Assembly (NCBI RefSeq): GCF_025370935.1
Contig: NC_133500.1
Coordinates: 5,967,192-6,031,191, forward strand
Length of the DNA: 64,000 nucleotides
Direction: 5' to 3'
Source of the DNA: Choristoneura fumiferana
Lineage: Eukaryota > Arthropoda > Insecta > Lepidoptera > Tortricidae
Shown here: one piece after another, positions 11,007-21,060 of the stretch
Layout: each line of letters opens with the position of its first letter
Numbering within the stretch: position 1 is the first letter of the stretch
The notes under the pieces: model-generated
Database searches by the model: none
The model's input: only the letters and a program-made list of their open reading frames with translations
Told to the model about the DNA's origin: nothing
Translations under genes and position numbers: made by a program

Positions 11007-11156
11007 ATGCGAACTGCTGCTAAGGAATGGAATTCGCTCCCGTCGTCTGTTTTTCCGGATAAATACAATCTAGGGCTCTTCAAGGCTAGAGTGAATAGGC
11101 TGTTACTGAACCAGTGGGATACACCTTTGGCCTCATCTGCACTTAACATCAGGTGA
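11007..11156 (+). pseudogene. LINE reverse transcriptase C-terminus (copy A)
   Basis: This 49-codon open fragment ends a non-LTR retrotransposon ORF2. It contains [20 protein letters not shown] followed by [10 protein letters not shown], the characteristic C-terminal motif of insect jockey/CR1-type polymerases (W-N-S-L-P, then a basic F-K-x-x-V-N). Upstream the frame is lost by about 10920, so the enzyme's catalytic part is absent. In copy B the matching fragment (34780-34890) has a TGG-to-TGA change and stops 13 codons earlier. It is most likely a relic, not a host exon. Confidence 0.8.
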
Positions 11157-11360
11157 GATAGTAGTCAATCACGGTCAGTTTAATGAGTATGTATTAATAT
11201 AATATGATGCATATCATAATTCCCTATGATATGTTCAGATTTATCAAATGGCCTTTATTAAGAAACCTGGTAGGGGTGCCTTAATGTTCACATTAAAGTA
11301 GAGTGCATCTTAATGTTTGCCATTAATATATTAATTTTTTAACAATGCATATCTGTACAT

Positions 11361-11545
11361 ATAAGGGTACTTAGGAGCACAGCATGTAGATAAGAGGTAT
11401 TTTCGTCGCTAGTGCAAACATTTGCGATCCCGGGTTTATTTGCAGCTATTAAGCTTATCACGGGAAATTTTAGCAGAAGCACTTCCCCCGCTTCCTTATG
11501 ATGTAAAAGGAGCCTTTTAAAACGCATTTCATTTGCAAAGGAAAA
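11361..11545 (+). pseudogene. Partial, mutated copy of the exon at 35611-35799
   Basis: From 'ataagggtac' onward this resembles the 3' exon of copy B (FAIPGLFAA is still encoded), but lacks bases in several places and has a foreign 'catgtagataa' near its start. That segment is found in copy B ~170 bases outside the exon. It is followed directly by a second partial unit, so copy A holds a tandem, broken duplication of the exon pair. No reading frame survives. Confidence 0.75.
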
Positions 11546-11574
11546 ATAAATATGATTATGTTTTTGAAATATCA

Positions 11575-11856
11575 GATTTTCCATGCCAATCTTATCGATC
11601 ACGCGTACGAAGCCGTGGGTCAAACAGAGCTAGTGTAAATATTTCTGCCATAAATATTAATTATTTAACATGTTTGTTTCATAAGGGTACAGGAGCACAG
11701 CTCTAAAGAGGTATTTTCGTCGCTAGTGCAAACATTGCGATCCGGTCTTATTTGCAGCCCCGTTATTAAGCTTATCACGGCATTTTAGCAGAAGCACTTC
11801 CCCCACTTCCTTATGATAAAAGGAGCCTTTTAAAACGCATTTTTATTCAAAGGAAA
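11575..11856 (+). pseudogene. Mutated copy of the two-exon block (copy A)
   Basis: Corresponds to 35500-35799. The first exon-like part (11575-11633) has lost single Cs in two CCC runs. The splice acceptor before the second part, TTTCAG in copy B, reads TTTCAT here, and several one- to three-base deletions break the 3' exon. Either this copy is a dead paralogue, or the sequence here carries homopolymer errors. Confidence 0.75.
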
Positions 11857-12441
11857 GATAAATTGACTTATGTTTTAACTTACTGTTTTATTTCAGATTC
11901 GACAACGATACAGAAAAAAACTATGTTTGAAAATTTAGACTTAATTATCCTCCCAGAAACTATATTAAATTTATTATATAAAGCGTAGCTTAGTCCAAAG
12001 AGGCAACGTTATCAAGACTGACACTTTACCCTTCACTATTCCATGCACAAAGAAGCTTTAATAAATTTAAGAACTAGACTGTAGTAAAAACTAGGAGGAG
12101 GAATTGAGTAGAATTCTCCATGCATTTTGTTTCTCCAAATTATATGCAATATATTCTGCAACTTTTTAAAAACTTGTCCAGTCTTATTTTATTTTTTGAT
12201 ACAGATTGAATGTAATTTTCAATGTAAGTATGCAATACAATACTAAATTGACAGCACATTGATAAATGTCTATCTGAAAGAAATGTCAAATGACAAACTA
12301 TTTAAAGGCCCAAAGAAATTTGCTCTCATACCATGAGGTAGCATAACACCGCCGTGTTTCATGCACTTATTTGACGATTAAACTTTGAGAATCAATAAAT
12401 TATATAAATTACAGTTATTTGAAAATGCTGCAAAACAAAAG

Positions 12442-12875
12442 TAGCTCAATTAAGATTGGTTTTTGGAATCTTTTTGTATTTTTTTATTTCAATTCCAAAT
12501 TTTTTGTTACTTTTACGGTCATCCCGTAAAACCCAAAAAGATTCCAAAAACCAATCTTAATTTGATTGCTTAATAACGACATCTCTTGTCCGGGTTAGTT
12601 CCAATGGGGTGCTGAAAGTTTCTCGATGAGGGCTACAGCATAGATGTCGCTAGTGTCGCTGCTTAAGTGACTAAATAAGAAAACAAACAAGCTGAGATAT
12701 GTGGTGCATAGGGGAAATTCGTGTCTGTATCACTGTCCAGTGGTGGTGTAATGGTATAGCACGTGGCACGGATTGCCGAGGATCTGGGTTCGATTCCCAG
12801 CACTGGTTTTATTTTTGGGGTTTTTCTATTCATCTATATTTCAGTTTGTATTTTCGATAAAAGTAGCTCAGTTAT
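12442..12875 (+). mobile_element. SINE family 2 with hairpin and tRNA-like module (copy A)
   Basis: Begins with a hairpin: AAGATTGGTTTTTGGAATC near 12451 and its complement GATTCCAAAAACCAATCTT near 12541. After ~160 bp comes a tRNA-like module at 12737-12807 with GGTGTAATGGTATAGCAC (A-box region) and GGGTTCGATTCCC (B box), then TTTCAGTTTGTATTTTCGA. Relatives are at 29262, 42281, 49155, 54087, 56664 and 61810. Copy B has it at 36644-37075. It looks like a tRNA-derived SINE, not a working tRNA gene. Confidence 0.75.
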
Positions 12876-12946
12876 GCGAGTAGAATTGAACCTTATATTG
12901 GAAGCCCCATGATCAGAGGCCCGCTGTATAAGAGTCTCCTTTAATG

Positions 12947-13678
12947 AGGGTTTTCACAGAGGCGAAATATCGCTAGATGGCGTTAGTATCGTGAGTTCCG
13001 TTTGACGTTTGCTTGCGATTGGCTCATTTAATTTTTTTCATCACACTTGCTCGTAAACAGTGTCGTAACATGCAGGCTACCTTAGTTGCAACCCCCAAAT
13101 AAAACCCTCGACCTTAATGTGCTTGTCATGAAACCCGTGGTCGGTAAATGAGTCATTGCGCGTACACATTTTCTTGTCATGAAGCCCAAGGTCGGTAAAT
13201 GAGTTTGTTACTGCATGGTGTGCTGCTGCTCCTGCAGGAGCGCGGCGCGCGCACGTCAGGCACATGCACATGCTGTGGGGGAAGGGTGGCGCGGAGCTGT
13301 CGCTGCCAAGAGCGGAGTCAGCGGTATCGGCAATTATTGAAAAAATATTAGTTTTTCTTTTACAAATATACAATTTACTCGCAAATGTGATGAAAAACAT
13401 TGTATGTCGCACGGGCGGTACTAGAATTACGAACATCGACTAATTAAAGCATTCAGTCTTCGACTTCGGGCTTTTAATAGACTCTCGTTCGTAATTCCTT
13501 ATTTACCGCCCTTAAGACACAATGTACTATTTCATCACACTTGCTCGTAAACAGTGTCGTAACATGCAGGCTACCTTGGTTGCAACCCCCCAAATATAAC
13601 CAATCACGAGCAAACGTCAAACGTCAAGAGGACCTCACGATATTAACGCCATCTAGCGATATTTCTCTGTGAAAACCC
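12947..13678. mobile_element. Foldback element with ~80-bp terminal inverted repeats (copy A)
   Basis: The left end 'agggttttcacagaggcg' and the following 'atatcgctagatggcgtta' are repeated inverted at the right end ('taacgccatctagcgatat' ... 'gtgaaaaccct'). A second inverted pair lies inside (about 13395-13525: GGCGGTACTAGAATTACGAA against TTCGTAATTCCTTATTTACCGCC). The element also holds a ~50-bp tandem repeat ('cggtaaatgagt') near 13140-13204, and a GC-rich island at 13205-13340 that differs strongly from copy B. Copy B: 37139-37774. Confidence 0.8.
13532..13600. repeat. Second copy of an internal ~60-bp direct repeat, copy A only
   Basis: Repeats 13039-13098 ('tcatcacacttgctcg' through 'ttgcaaccccc') in direct orientation inside the foldback. 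Copy B lacks it (around 37698). Confidence 0.8.
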
Positions 13679-13879
13679 TTATTTCTACGCTCCGTACTAT
13701 TAATTAACTATGTAATATGTCAAGTGTCAAGAGCATAGAATGTGAGCCAGTACGTGATGTTGGCAGATTAGCTGTCATCGCTCAAGCCTGTCCCAAAGAC
13801 AGAGGTGAAGGGTATAGATAAAGTAAGATATGTGATGCTCCTTGTAAATATGTACAGTCAAGCAAGCTGATTCCTGTAT

Positions 13880-13975
13880 CAAGGCGGAACCTTTTCATAA
13901 TCAATTTCACTGTAATTCCTTGACAAAAGTATGAGATGGCAACATGACATTAGTAGCACAAAGGTTCCACCCTGG
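13880..13975. mobile_element. Small MITE, CCAGGGYGGAACC family (copy A)
   Basis: The ends pair as AAGGCGGAACCTTTT and AAAGGTTCCACCCTGG; the middle contains AACATGACATTAGTAGCAC. Also at 37975-38071, 16110-16213 / 39850-39950 and 63870-63965. Confidence 0.7.
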
Positions 13976-14129
13976 TTATATTCAGTTTGCTCTAGTAAGT
14001 ACATTAAAAATAGTAAACTTGTGACGAGTCAGTCCGAATCTAAGGTCGGAATAAATGTGTCTAAGCCAATGTTTCTTTTAGACACGGCTTCGAAATAAAA
14101 GGCGACGAGGATATATGTACGTGTGTGAT

Positions 14130-14560
14130 TTACGCCTATTACTTTTTTTTTTAAAATTTATTCTCAAAAAAAGGTACATAATTTTATTTACATAACTAAT
14201 TTCGCCAAACTATGACGTTTATTGGCGAATATTGCGCTCACTTATAACAATTGTACCCTTCTTAATTAAAACTTAACTACTTAATGTTATGCTTACCGCC
14301 CACGACCGAGCTGTGCTGTCAAGCACCCTATTCCATTGCAAATTTGCAATACGGCGCAAATCCCCACACACAACCGGGCCCTGGGCCGCACACTATACAA
14401 AGCTTAATTATAATAAAAACCTGTTTTTATATTTTACGACTACAGTACTTACACTTATCTTTGCGAATCAAATTTTTCTAGCAAAAACTTTTTTAGTTTA
14501 TTCTTAAAAACTTTAAGACTATTACAATCATTTTCCAATCATTTTCTTAATACTATACAT
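14130..14560 (-). repeat. Unclassified repeat, possible LINE 3' end
   Basis: Read on the minus strand, a coding-like GC-rich stretch (14290-14400) is followed by an AT-rich end with a run of A/T at 14142-14170, which resembles a retroposon 3' end. No diagnostic motif seen. Present in copy B at 38236-38595 with small deletions. Confidence 0.35.
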
Positions 14561-14773
14561 ACTTGATAAAAAAGAGCTGGCTATAGAAAAATAAAAGTTA
14601 CATTACCACAAATTAACTAAACAGAAGCCTTACTGTCTAGCACAATAGGGATCTCATTCGATTACACCACTTCTTTCTGTCACACGATATAAGAGGGGGA
14701 TAGTATAGTTACGTGATTTGAGCGAAACAAAACGATACTGGTAACAAGAATCATGTCACGGTTACTAAAACCA

Positions 14774-15261
14774 GTGCCCTAAGTGTAAGTTTTCGGTTAC
14801 AAAATAAATCTCGATCGCGTTCGCGTTAAATTCTCAATTTGTATGGAAACAGCAGCAGCCTTTTGCAGGTGGTAGGACCTGTGCAAGGTCCGCCCGGATT
14901 GCTACCACCATCTTACTCGCTAATCCTGCCGTGAAGCGGCAGTGCTTGCACTGTTGTGTTTCGGCGTGGAGAGTAAGACAGCCGGTGAAATTACTGGCAC
15001 TTGAGGTATCCCATCTTAGGCCTCTAGGTTGGCAACGCATCTGCAATACCTGGTGTTGCAGATGTTTATGGGCGGTCGTGATCTCTTACCATCAGGAGAC
15101 CCACTTGCTCGTTTGCCATCCAGTCGAATAAAAAAAAAAAAAAAAACACGAACATCGCAAACGTTCCGCTAGAGGCGCTGTTCGTGTTTCTTTATAAATT
15201 GAGCTTTAACGCGAACGCGATCGAGACGTATTTTGTGACCGAAAACTTACACTAAGGGCAC
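14774..15261. mobile_element. Foldback MITE split by a retroposon (copy A)
   Basis: Terminal inverted repeats start GTGCCCTAAGTGTAAGTTTTC and end with the complement at AAACTTACACTAAGGGCAC. The arms reach to GCGTTCGCGTTAAA / TTTAACGCGAACGC. The loop holds CGCTAGAGGCGCTGTTCG. A 296-bp poly-A-tailed insertion (14851-15146) sits in the loop. Copy B has the uninterrupted element at 38813-39004. Confidence 0.85.
14851..15146 (+). mobile_element. Poly-A retroposon, LINE/SINE 3' end, copy A only
   Basis: A 5'-truncated retroposon ending in 'gccatccagtcgaataaa' and a ~17-base A run. The same tail family is at 23945-24163, 46199-46478 and 62765-62983 (all reversed). The paralogous site in copy B (near 38888) is empty, so the insertion postdates the split of the copies. 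The short duplication (AAACA/AAACAC) is ambiguous because of the A run. Confidence 0.85.
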
Positions 15262-15262
15262 G

Positions 15263-15403
15263 GTACCACTACCATTAGTTTACAGTGACCGTACTCGATA
15301 GCGACGGCGTAAATTATTTGTATGGAGAATTGTACAGCGCCTCTACAAATAATTTACGCCGTCGCTATCGAGTACGGTCACTGTAAACTCATGCCAGTGG
15401 TAC
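15263..15403. mobile_element. Near-perfect palindromic MITE (copy A)
   Basis: A 141-bp element with outer GTACCACT/AGTGGTAC. Inside is a 45-bp perfect inverted repeat (GTTTACAGTGACCGTACTCG onward, 15278-15388) around a ~21-base loop with AGCGCCTCTA. It sits directly beside the preceding foldback, whose loop carries the complementary TAGAGGCGCT. Copy B: 39006-39146, same length. Confidence 0.85.
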
Positions 15404-15869
15404 AGTGATTGATGTTACTGTATACGGTGACGTGAAATAACTTCCACCTCTAGAAAGAGAAATATATATAGAAAGAGATGGTGTATGCGATCGCGAACGT
15501 CCGGGCGTTAGGCAATACGGCCAGGTATCCGTTTTAAATACACAGACAAAAGTAAACTTCGTAAAAAATGAAGAGCTACGTCAAAAAGAATTCGTACAAA
15601 CATATTAGATGGATCAAAGGTGTTTTGTTTGTAATAAAGCTTTATTATCAGAGTTTGGAGTTATTTTAGTCTAGTTTAAAGCAGATAAATCAGGCGTTGG
15701 AATAAATAATCAGGTAAATAATAGACGGGAAGGAAGCGGAAACTGTACTCTGACTGTACTTTACTAGATTATGCACACGGTTTTGCCCTCGTGGTAGAAT
15801 AAAAAATAAGCTATTCACTATTCTTTATCCTGTTAGAATAATCATACTCGTATAACCTTACCAACAAAA

Positions 15870-16097
15870 AGTTGGTAAACCCCCGACTTTGTCACTTCAA
15901 AGTTCATATCTCAAAAACGGCTGAACCAATTTTGATGAAACATGTCTAAGAACCATCGCTAGAAAATCAGCTTTCAAATAAAAAAACCGCATTCCAATCG
16001 GTCCAACCGCTTAAGAGCTACGGTGCCACAGAGAGACAGGCAGACACGCAATAGCGGTCAAACTTATAACACCCCTCTTTTTGCGTCGGGGGTTACA
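15870..16097 (-). repeat. Interspersed repeat, CCCCCGACGCAAAAAGAG family (copy A)
   Basis: On the minus strand it begins with CCCCCGACGCAAAAAGAGGG and ends with a conserved 'cgatgg' region and AAGTCGGGGG. Abundant non-coding insect repeat; class not known to me. Copy B: about 39600-39834. Confidence 0.65.
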
Positions 16098-16109
16098 AAG
16101 AACCCCTCC

Positions 16110-16213
16110 TAACCAGGGCGGAACCTTTTAATAATCAATTTCACTATGATTCCTTTGACAAAGGTATGGAATGTCAGCATGACATTAGTAGCACAAAGAT
16201 TCCACAAGTTGGT
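16110..16213. mobile_element. MITE, CCAGGGYGGAACC family (copy A)
   Basis: CCAGGGCGGAACCTTTT at the left and AAAGATTCCAC at the right, with CAGCATGACATTAGTAGCAC inside. A longer relative of 13880. Copy B: 39850-39950. Confidence 0.65.
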
Positions 16214-16660
16214 CACAAAGGTTATCTAGTTTCTTTGACTGTACCTGTACCATCCTCAAGAAATGCCAAATTTTAAGGATCTTGCTCCTGAGAGGAGGCC
16301 AGTGCCCAGCAGTGAGAGCGTTATCGCCGTTAACGAGATCCTTAAAAATAAAATAATTACCTACACAAAATTTGCTCGCTTAAAGACAATTTCTGTTATC
16401 AAAATCAGAATTTTTTTTTTCAGTCAAACCAATAATTCTATATCGAGACCTAACGATTAAACCAAAGGTACAATTCAGAAGAATTAGTTACTAGATAATT
16501 AGAAAAGCTTATTTCCTTAATTGATTCGACCCAAATGAATCCCAGTGAGGGCTTGTGCTTAATAAGAAGTTTTTCTCTCAACATACGTACCGACATAGGT
16601 ACAGTCAGCAGCAGAAGTGGATGAGCGGTTATGGTGTCCAAAAGAGTAATTAGATCGATT

Positions 16661-17139
16661 CCCCAAACTCGTTAATTCCGCGTAGCAAACTTTCCATTCG
16701 CATTTTTCCCCACTTGAATTTATTTCCCCATTCTTAATTTACACCAGACGTATTTAATCCATACATGATTTTTCCATTCGCATATTTTCTCACTATAGGT
16801 ATTTAGTTATCAATAGTTTATTTTCTTAACGGTATTTTTAACCATTCGCATGTTTTTCCACTTTTTTTCAATGGGCAACCCATTACGCCTTATACCCACT
16901 GCTTATACCGCTTCGCGGGACTCCTATTTCTGAGCAGTTTGCCCTTCGGGCATCTGAAGATACCTAACTAAACTAACCTACCTCTCCGTTTGTGGGTAAA
17001 ATATGCGAATGGAAAAATCACGTATGGAATAAATACGCCTGGAGTAAATTAAGAATGGGGAAAAACGCGAACGAAAACAAATTCGAGCGGGGAAAAATGC
17101 GAATGGAAAGTTTGCTACGCGGAGTTAACGAGTTTGGCG
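16661..17139. mobile_element. Foldback element, copy A only
   Basis: Two ~140-bp inverted arms: CCCAAACTCGTTAATTCCGC at the left and its near-complement at 17120-17139; both arms contain TTTCCATTCGCATTTTTCCC. The ~200-bp centre has GCTTATACCGCTTCGCGGGA. Copy B runs straight across at about 40666, so either this inserted in A or was lost in B. No coding. Confidence 0.85.
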
Positions 17140-17224
17140 AAATGTCCCAACCACTCTCTATATGTATAGGTATATTTTTGACGTATTGGTAATGCTTATA
17201 TATATGTATATATGCCCTTGACTG

Positions 17225-17354
17225 TACCTATGTGAGTTCCGAATCAGCATTGGTCCCCGTGGGAACTTCGGCCCAAGTCCTCTCATTCTGAGAGGACGCC
17301 TGTGCCTAGCAGTGGAACTACATATGTATAGGCTAAGATGATGATGATGATGAT
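17225..17354 (+). mobile_element. SINE family 1, 3' half (copy A)
   Basis: The 3' half only: AGTTCCGAATCAGCATTGG, TGAGAGGACGCCTGTGCC, then the GATGATGATGATGATGA tail. No tRNA-like head. Copy B (40740-40837) has a further internal deletion. Confidence 0.85.
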
Positions 17355-17359
17355 TTTGC

Positions 17360-18394
17360 AACCAGGGTCCGTTTTAGTAACAAAGGTCTTTGTATGACCT
17401 CTGGTAACCTTTGCATAATAGAAAATACTCAACAGACCTCCATCGGTCTTTTAGCCAACAAATAAAATATATTCTGCATAAAAACGGCGGCAACTTTTTA
17501 TTATGTAAAAACTCTAACCTTTGCCACAGTATAAAAACAGTAAGTAATTCACAGTCACATGTGTGTGAACGTGCGCTGTTCTATAAGGATTGCCTTACGT
17601 AAATTGGCACTCTACTTTATAGAGCTAATAAGTCTTTATAAACTACGGTAAACTGAATTAAAATAATTTGTTACAGATTTACGTTAGTTTCCTTTATAAG
17701 AACCAATAATTTTAAGAATAAGGAGAATAAAAGAATAATTTCGAACAATTTGTGACATTGTTCTGGTGCTTTTAATACGAGTAGCTTAGCACTATTTTTA
17801 ACCATCTATAAAAGTTAAAATGTAATTACATCTGTAATGTAGATAGAATGACAATGCGTTAAATAAGTAATGCCAGCAAAAAAGCATGTATAGAAAAAAA
17901 ATGTTCTGTAGAACAGACCTGAAGCCAAAGCGATGAGGGCAGCACGTGATTTTGAATGTCAATATTTTAAATTAGGAAACTTACTTCAAATAAGGAAGGA
18001 CGTTCTAAATTCGGTAGTAGCTTTATTGCTCGTTACCACAGAATTCCATCATAATACGTTATTTAGTCTAATTCAAATTTTAAGAGAAAAATGCCAGTCT
18101 TAAGGGTTCTTTGAAGGCGTTTATTTTTAGTTATGTAGATCAACTACTGCTTTTATACTGTGTGCAAACTCCGGGAGTGCAAAATAGAACATCATCCCTT
18201 TTTGTGCTAACACGCTGTTGTGCACAAAGGATCCGTGCGGGATAATAACGGGGCTAGAGGGATGTTTTGAGTTCATGAAAAACATACAACTTAGAAACAC
18301 TATATCGTAAACGTATAACGTGACATGTGATAATTTCTAGATTGATATAAAAATAAATAGATTAGATTGATAGATTGATATTTTATAAGAAAAA
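17360..18394. other. AT-rich duplicated DNA, no feature seen
   Basis: Matches 40845-41925 closely. Copy B has ~57 extra bases near 41315-41371. Nothing else recognised. Confidence 0.5.
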
Positions 18395-18675
18395 GCCGTG
18401 GTGGCCCTGTGGTGGGGACTTATCGCCTCTCAAGTAGAGGATCGTGGGTTCAAATCCCGGCTCGCACCTCTGAGTTTTTCGAAATTCATGCGAGGAATTA
18501 CATTTGAAATTTACCACGAGCTTTACGGTGAAGGAAAACACCTGCGAAGCAATTCAATGATGTGTGAATTTCCCAATCCGCACTGGGCCCGCGTGAGAAC
18601 TACGGCCCAAGCCCACTGGTTGTGAGAGGAGGCCTGTGCCCAGCAGTTGGACGTACATAGGCTGAGATGGGATGG
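18395..18675 (+). mobile_element. SINE family 1, near full length (copy A)
   Basis: The tRNA-like head starts GCCGTGGTGGCCC, with GGGTTCAAATCCC as B box. The body contains TTTCGAAATTCATGCGAGG, and the 3' part GTGAGAGGAGGCCTGTGCCC ends near GAGATGGGATGG (tail eroded). Shared with copy B (41926-42200), so it predates the duplication. Confidence 0.9.
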
Positions 18676-18863
18676 AAGGCAATAATTTGAAGCTTATTAT
18701 TGGGAACTAATAACCTGTGGCAACTTTGCTGGTCAATGTTTGATGTCATTGTTTATAATGTAAGTTTTATTGTACCGTTTGTGCCCAAATACATAAATAA
18801 ATACTTTCATACAAATGCGACTTCATAAATTCACTGACTTGTGTTCTGGACACCGATATCCCT

Positions 18864-19513
18864 TTGCCATCTGTATTTTTCGACGGAGTTCTGATACCAT
18901 TTGCCGATCAGGTAAAAAATCTGGGTGTTATCTTGGACCGCACTCTGTCATGGACTCCATATGTATGTGAGATTAGCAGGAAGGTGTTTGCTGCGATGGG
19001 ATCCCTAAGACGCCTTCAGAATTTCCTTCCATTTGCTACCAAGGTTGCGCTTGCACAGACTTTACTGCACCCTATTTTCGATTATGCTGACATTTGTTAT
19101 CACGATCTTTTAGAAGAGCACTTGAATAAACTTGAGCGAATTCAAAATCTGTGTATTCGGTTCATATTTGGCCTACGTAAATATGATCATGTTCTAATTT
19201 CCGATCACAGCTCAGGTGGCTCCCCATCCGCTTTCGCCGAAACTCTCACATTCTCCATCTTCTCTACGGCATTCTCTTTAACCCTGCAACTCCTTGCTAC
19301 CTCAAAGAGCGATTTAGCTATGTTACTTCTGTTTGTTGCTCTCAGAACTTCCTCCTTACTGTCCCACTTTCAAACTCTAAATTCTATGTTTATTCTTACA
19401 CTGTCCAGGCCACTCGGTTGTGGAACTCCCTACCGATAGACTTGAGGCGCGCAAAGTCCTTGCCTATCTTTAAGTCTATGCTTAGGGAGCACTACCTGTC
19501 ATCTTGCGTATGA
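18864..19513 (+). pseudogene. LINE reverse transcriptase C-terminal region, one frameshift
   Basis: Motifs in order: VKNLGVILDRTLSW (about 18912), ISRKVFAAMGSLRRLQNFLP, KVALAQTLLHPIFDYADICY, and LNKLERIQNLCIRFIFGLRK (about 19125-19190). These are the thumb and C-terminal region of jockey/CR1-type ORF2. Near 19203-19215 the frame shifts; the new frame gives WLPIRFRR, then YTVQATRLWNSLP and FKSMLREHYLSS, ending at a TGA at 19511-19513. The catalytic domain is missing because of 5' truncation, so this copy cannot act. It starts at the insertion edge without a genuine start codon. Confidence 0.9.
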
Positions 19514-19822
19514 ATGTTATAGTTAGCTTATTTATGTGTTGTTATGGTATCTATCTACCTATCTATCTGTTTAGATTTGTTGTGTATGTGTATTGTATGT
19601 GTTAGTTTTATGTATTCTTGATACAGCTCTAATCTACTGTAAATTGCACCACCTGCTAAAATGTATTCCTTATTTCTGTCCATTGTAAAGGTTGCCTGGA
19701 AGAGATCGCTCTGAAGCGATAAGGCCGCCTATTGCTTACCTCAGAAATCTCTATGTATATACTTGTGTTCTCTGTACTGTTTACTGTATTGGTGTGCAAT
19801 AAAGAGTTATTGTATTGTATTG
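18864..19822 (+). mobile_element. 5'-truncated jockey/CR1-type LINE, copy A only
   Basis: A 959-bp insertion flanked by exact 7-base duplications TATCCCT (18857-18863 and 19823-19829). Copy B has the single, unfilled TATCCCT at 42864-42870. The insertion starts in mid-ORF and ends in AATAAAGAG followed by (TATTG)n, the short-repeat tail typical of this LINE group. It encodes the C-terminal part of a reverse transcriptase. Confidence 0.92.
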
Positions 19823-19829
19823 TATCCCT

Positions 19830-20215
19830 CATATCGGTAGAATACAAGCTTTTACATACCATACATGGCAGACAAAATTAGATCCTTTATAAGTGAATAA
19901 CAATGAAAGCTATTCCAGATTTATTTGAACAGATCAAATATCGTCTAAGTAATTGATTAATTTGATCCTGATAATTGAGAGCTTTAAGGACTTTATTAAG
20001 AGTTAATTGGTTTCGGAAATTGAGCTTTGTAGACCTGAAAATCTGTGGAAATTTCATGTATTATTTTCATCGTTCGATATCTAAGTATAGGTATGAAGTT
20101 AACCATCACTTTTGAATAAATTCAGCCGTGTATGTGAAGTTCACAATCTGCACTGGGCTTGCGTGCGAACTACAGCCTAAAGCCTCTCATTCCGAGACGA
20201 AGTCTGCCTTGCAGT
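19830..20215. other. Duplicated AT-rich DNA; SINE shard at 20130-20215
   Basis: 20130-20215 is a diverged 3' piece of SINE family 1 ('gtgaagttcacaatctgcac'). Copy B: 43176-43266. Nothing else seen. Confidence 0.5.
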
Positions 20216-20220
20216 GGTTA

Positions 20221-20336
20221 CCGGTAGCCGGGCTTTTTTTAAGAGAGGTTAAAGTTTCTGTAACTTAACCATGGCATTAGTTTAATAATGAACTAAAATA
20301 CGTACTTTAACCTCCCTTAAAAAGCCCGGCTGCCGT
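20221..20336. mobile_element. Palindromic MITE, GCCGGGC family (copy A)
   Basis: GTAGCCGGGCTTTTTTTAAG against TTAAAAAGCCCGGCTGCCG, with a GGTTAAAGT/ACTTTAACC inner pair. Copy B: 43270-43390. Confidence 0.8.
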
Positions 20337-20599
20337 AAGACGCTGTTTAACCAGAGATATCAAATCTTTTGAAGTTTCTTTATATGTGTATGAGAGGAGT
20401 AAACGAGCAAGAGGATCACCTGGTGAGAATCAATCATAGTTGGCCATGGACACCCGCAGCAAGGCGGTGAAAAGGAGGACAGAAAAAAGCTTTATAAAAG
20501 TAAATAAGTGGACAAAAAGTACTTTAACCACCTTAAGATTTCATGCCAGTTGTATAACTGAAAACATTAAGGACTATTTAATACTTACAAGTCAGTGTG

Positions 20600-21060
20600 A
20601 CAGTCCCTCTTTTTAAACCGACGAAAAAAACGGAGGAGGTTCTCAAGTCGCATAACTTTTTACAGAGTAGTCCGATTTTGATGATTATTTTTTTAATGGA
20701 AAGCGTTTATCCCGAGAGTGGTTCCATTTAAATTTGGAAAAAATATACCTTCCCTAAGGGTAGGAAAACAAAGGATGATTGATTGTTCAGTCGCTGATTG
20801 TACTGTATGACCAGGCATAACTTTTTACAGGGTAGTCTGATTTTCATAATTTTTTTTTATTAGATAGGATATACCTTGAAGTTGGTATTATATACATTTG
20901 GGAAAAAAACACTCCAAGGGTGGGACAAAAGTATAAAATAAAAACTTTTTAACAAAAAAAATTAACCGCCGAAAAAACTGAAAAGCAAAAAATAATTAAA
21001 TTTTTTGTTAAAAAGTTTTCTGATGAAGCACATGTCAAAAAAGTGTAAGTAAATCACTTA
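20600..21060 (+). repeat. Interspersed repeat, AACCGAC...GGAGGAGGTTCTCAA family (copy A)
   Basis: The run AAAAAACGGAGGAGGTTCTC is a hallmark of a very common lepidopteran repeat. It is followed by two diverged blocks of 'cataactttttacag..gtagtc' (20658 and 20818), suggesting an internal duplication. Shared with copy B (43655-44110). No coding. Confidence 0.6.

Noticed and set aside
11007..11156. Domesticated host exon carrying WNSLP
   Set aside because: The paralogous copy has a stop, and the motif is standard for LINE C-termini.
12737..12807. A functional tRNA gene (also 36930-37000, 54226-54295, 56799-56866, 42421-42488)
   Set aside because: A and B boxes and a 7-bp acceptor stem are visible, but the anticodon arm is irregular, the module is flanked by the same SINE body each time, and several copies have target duplications.
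13077..13436. 119-codon minus-strand open frame with a repeated SFTD-HDKKMCTRND pattern
   Set aside because: It lies inside a foldback element. The repetition comes from a ~50-bp tandem repeat, and copy B does not preserve the frame.
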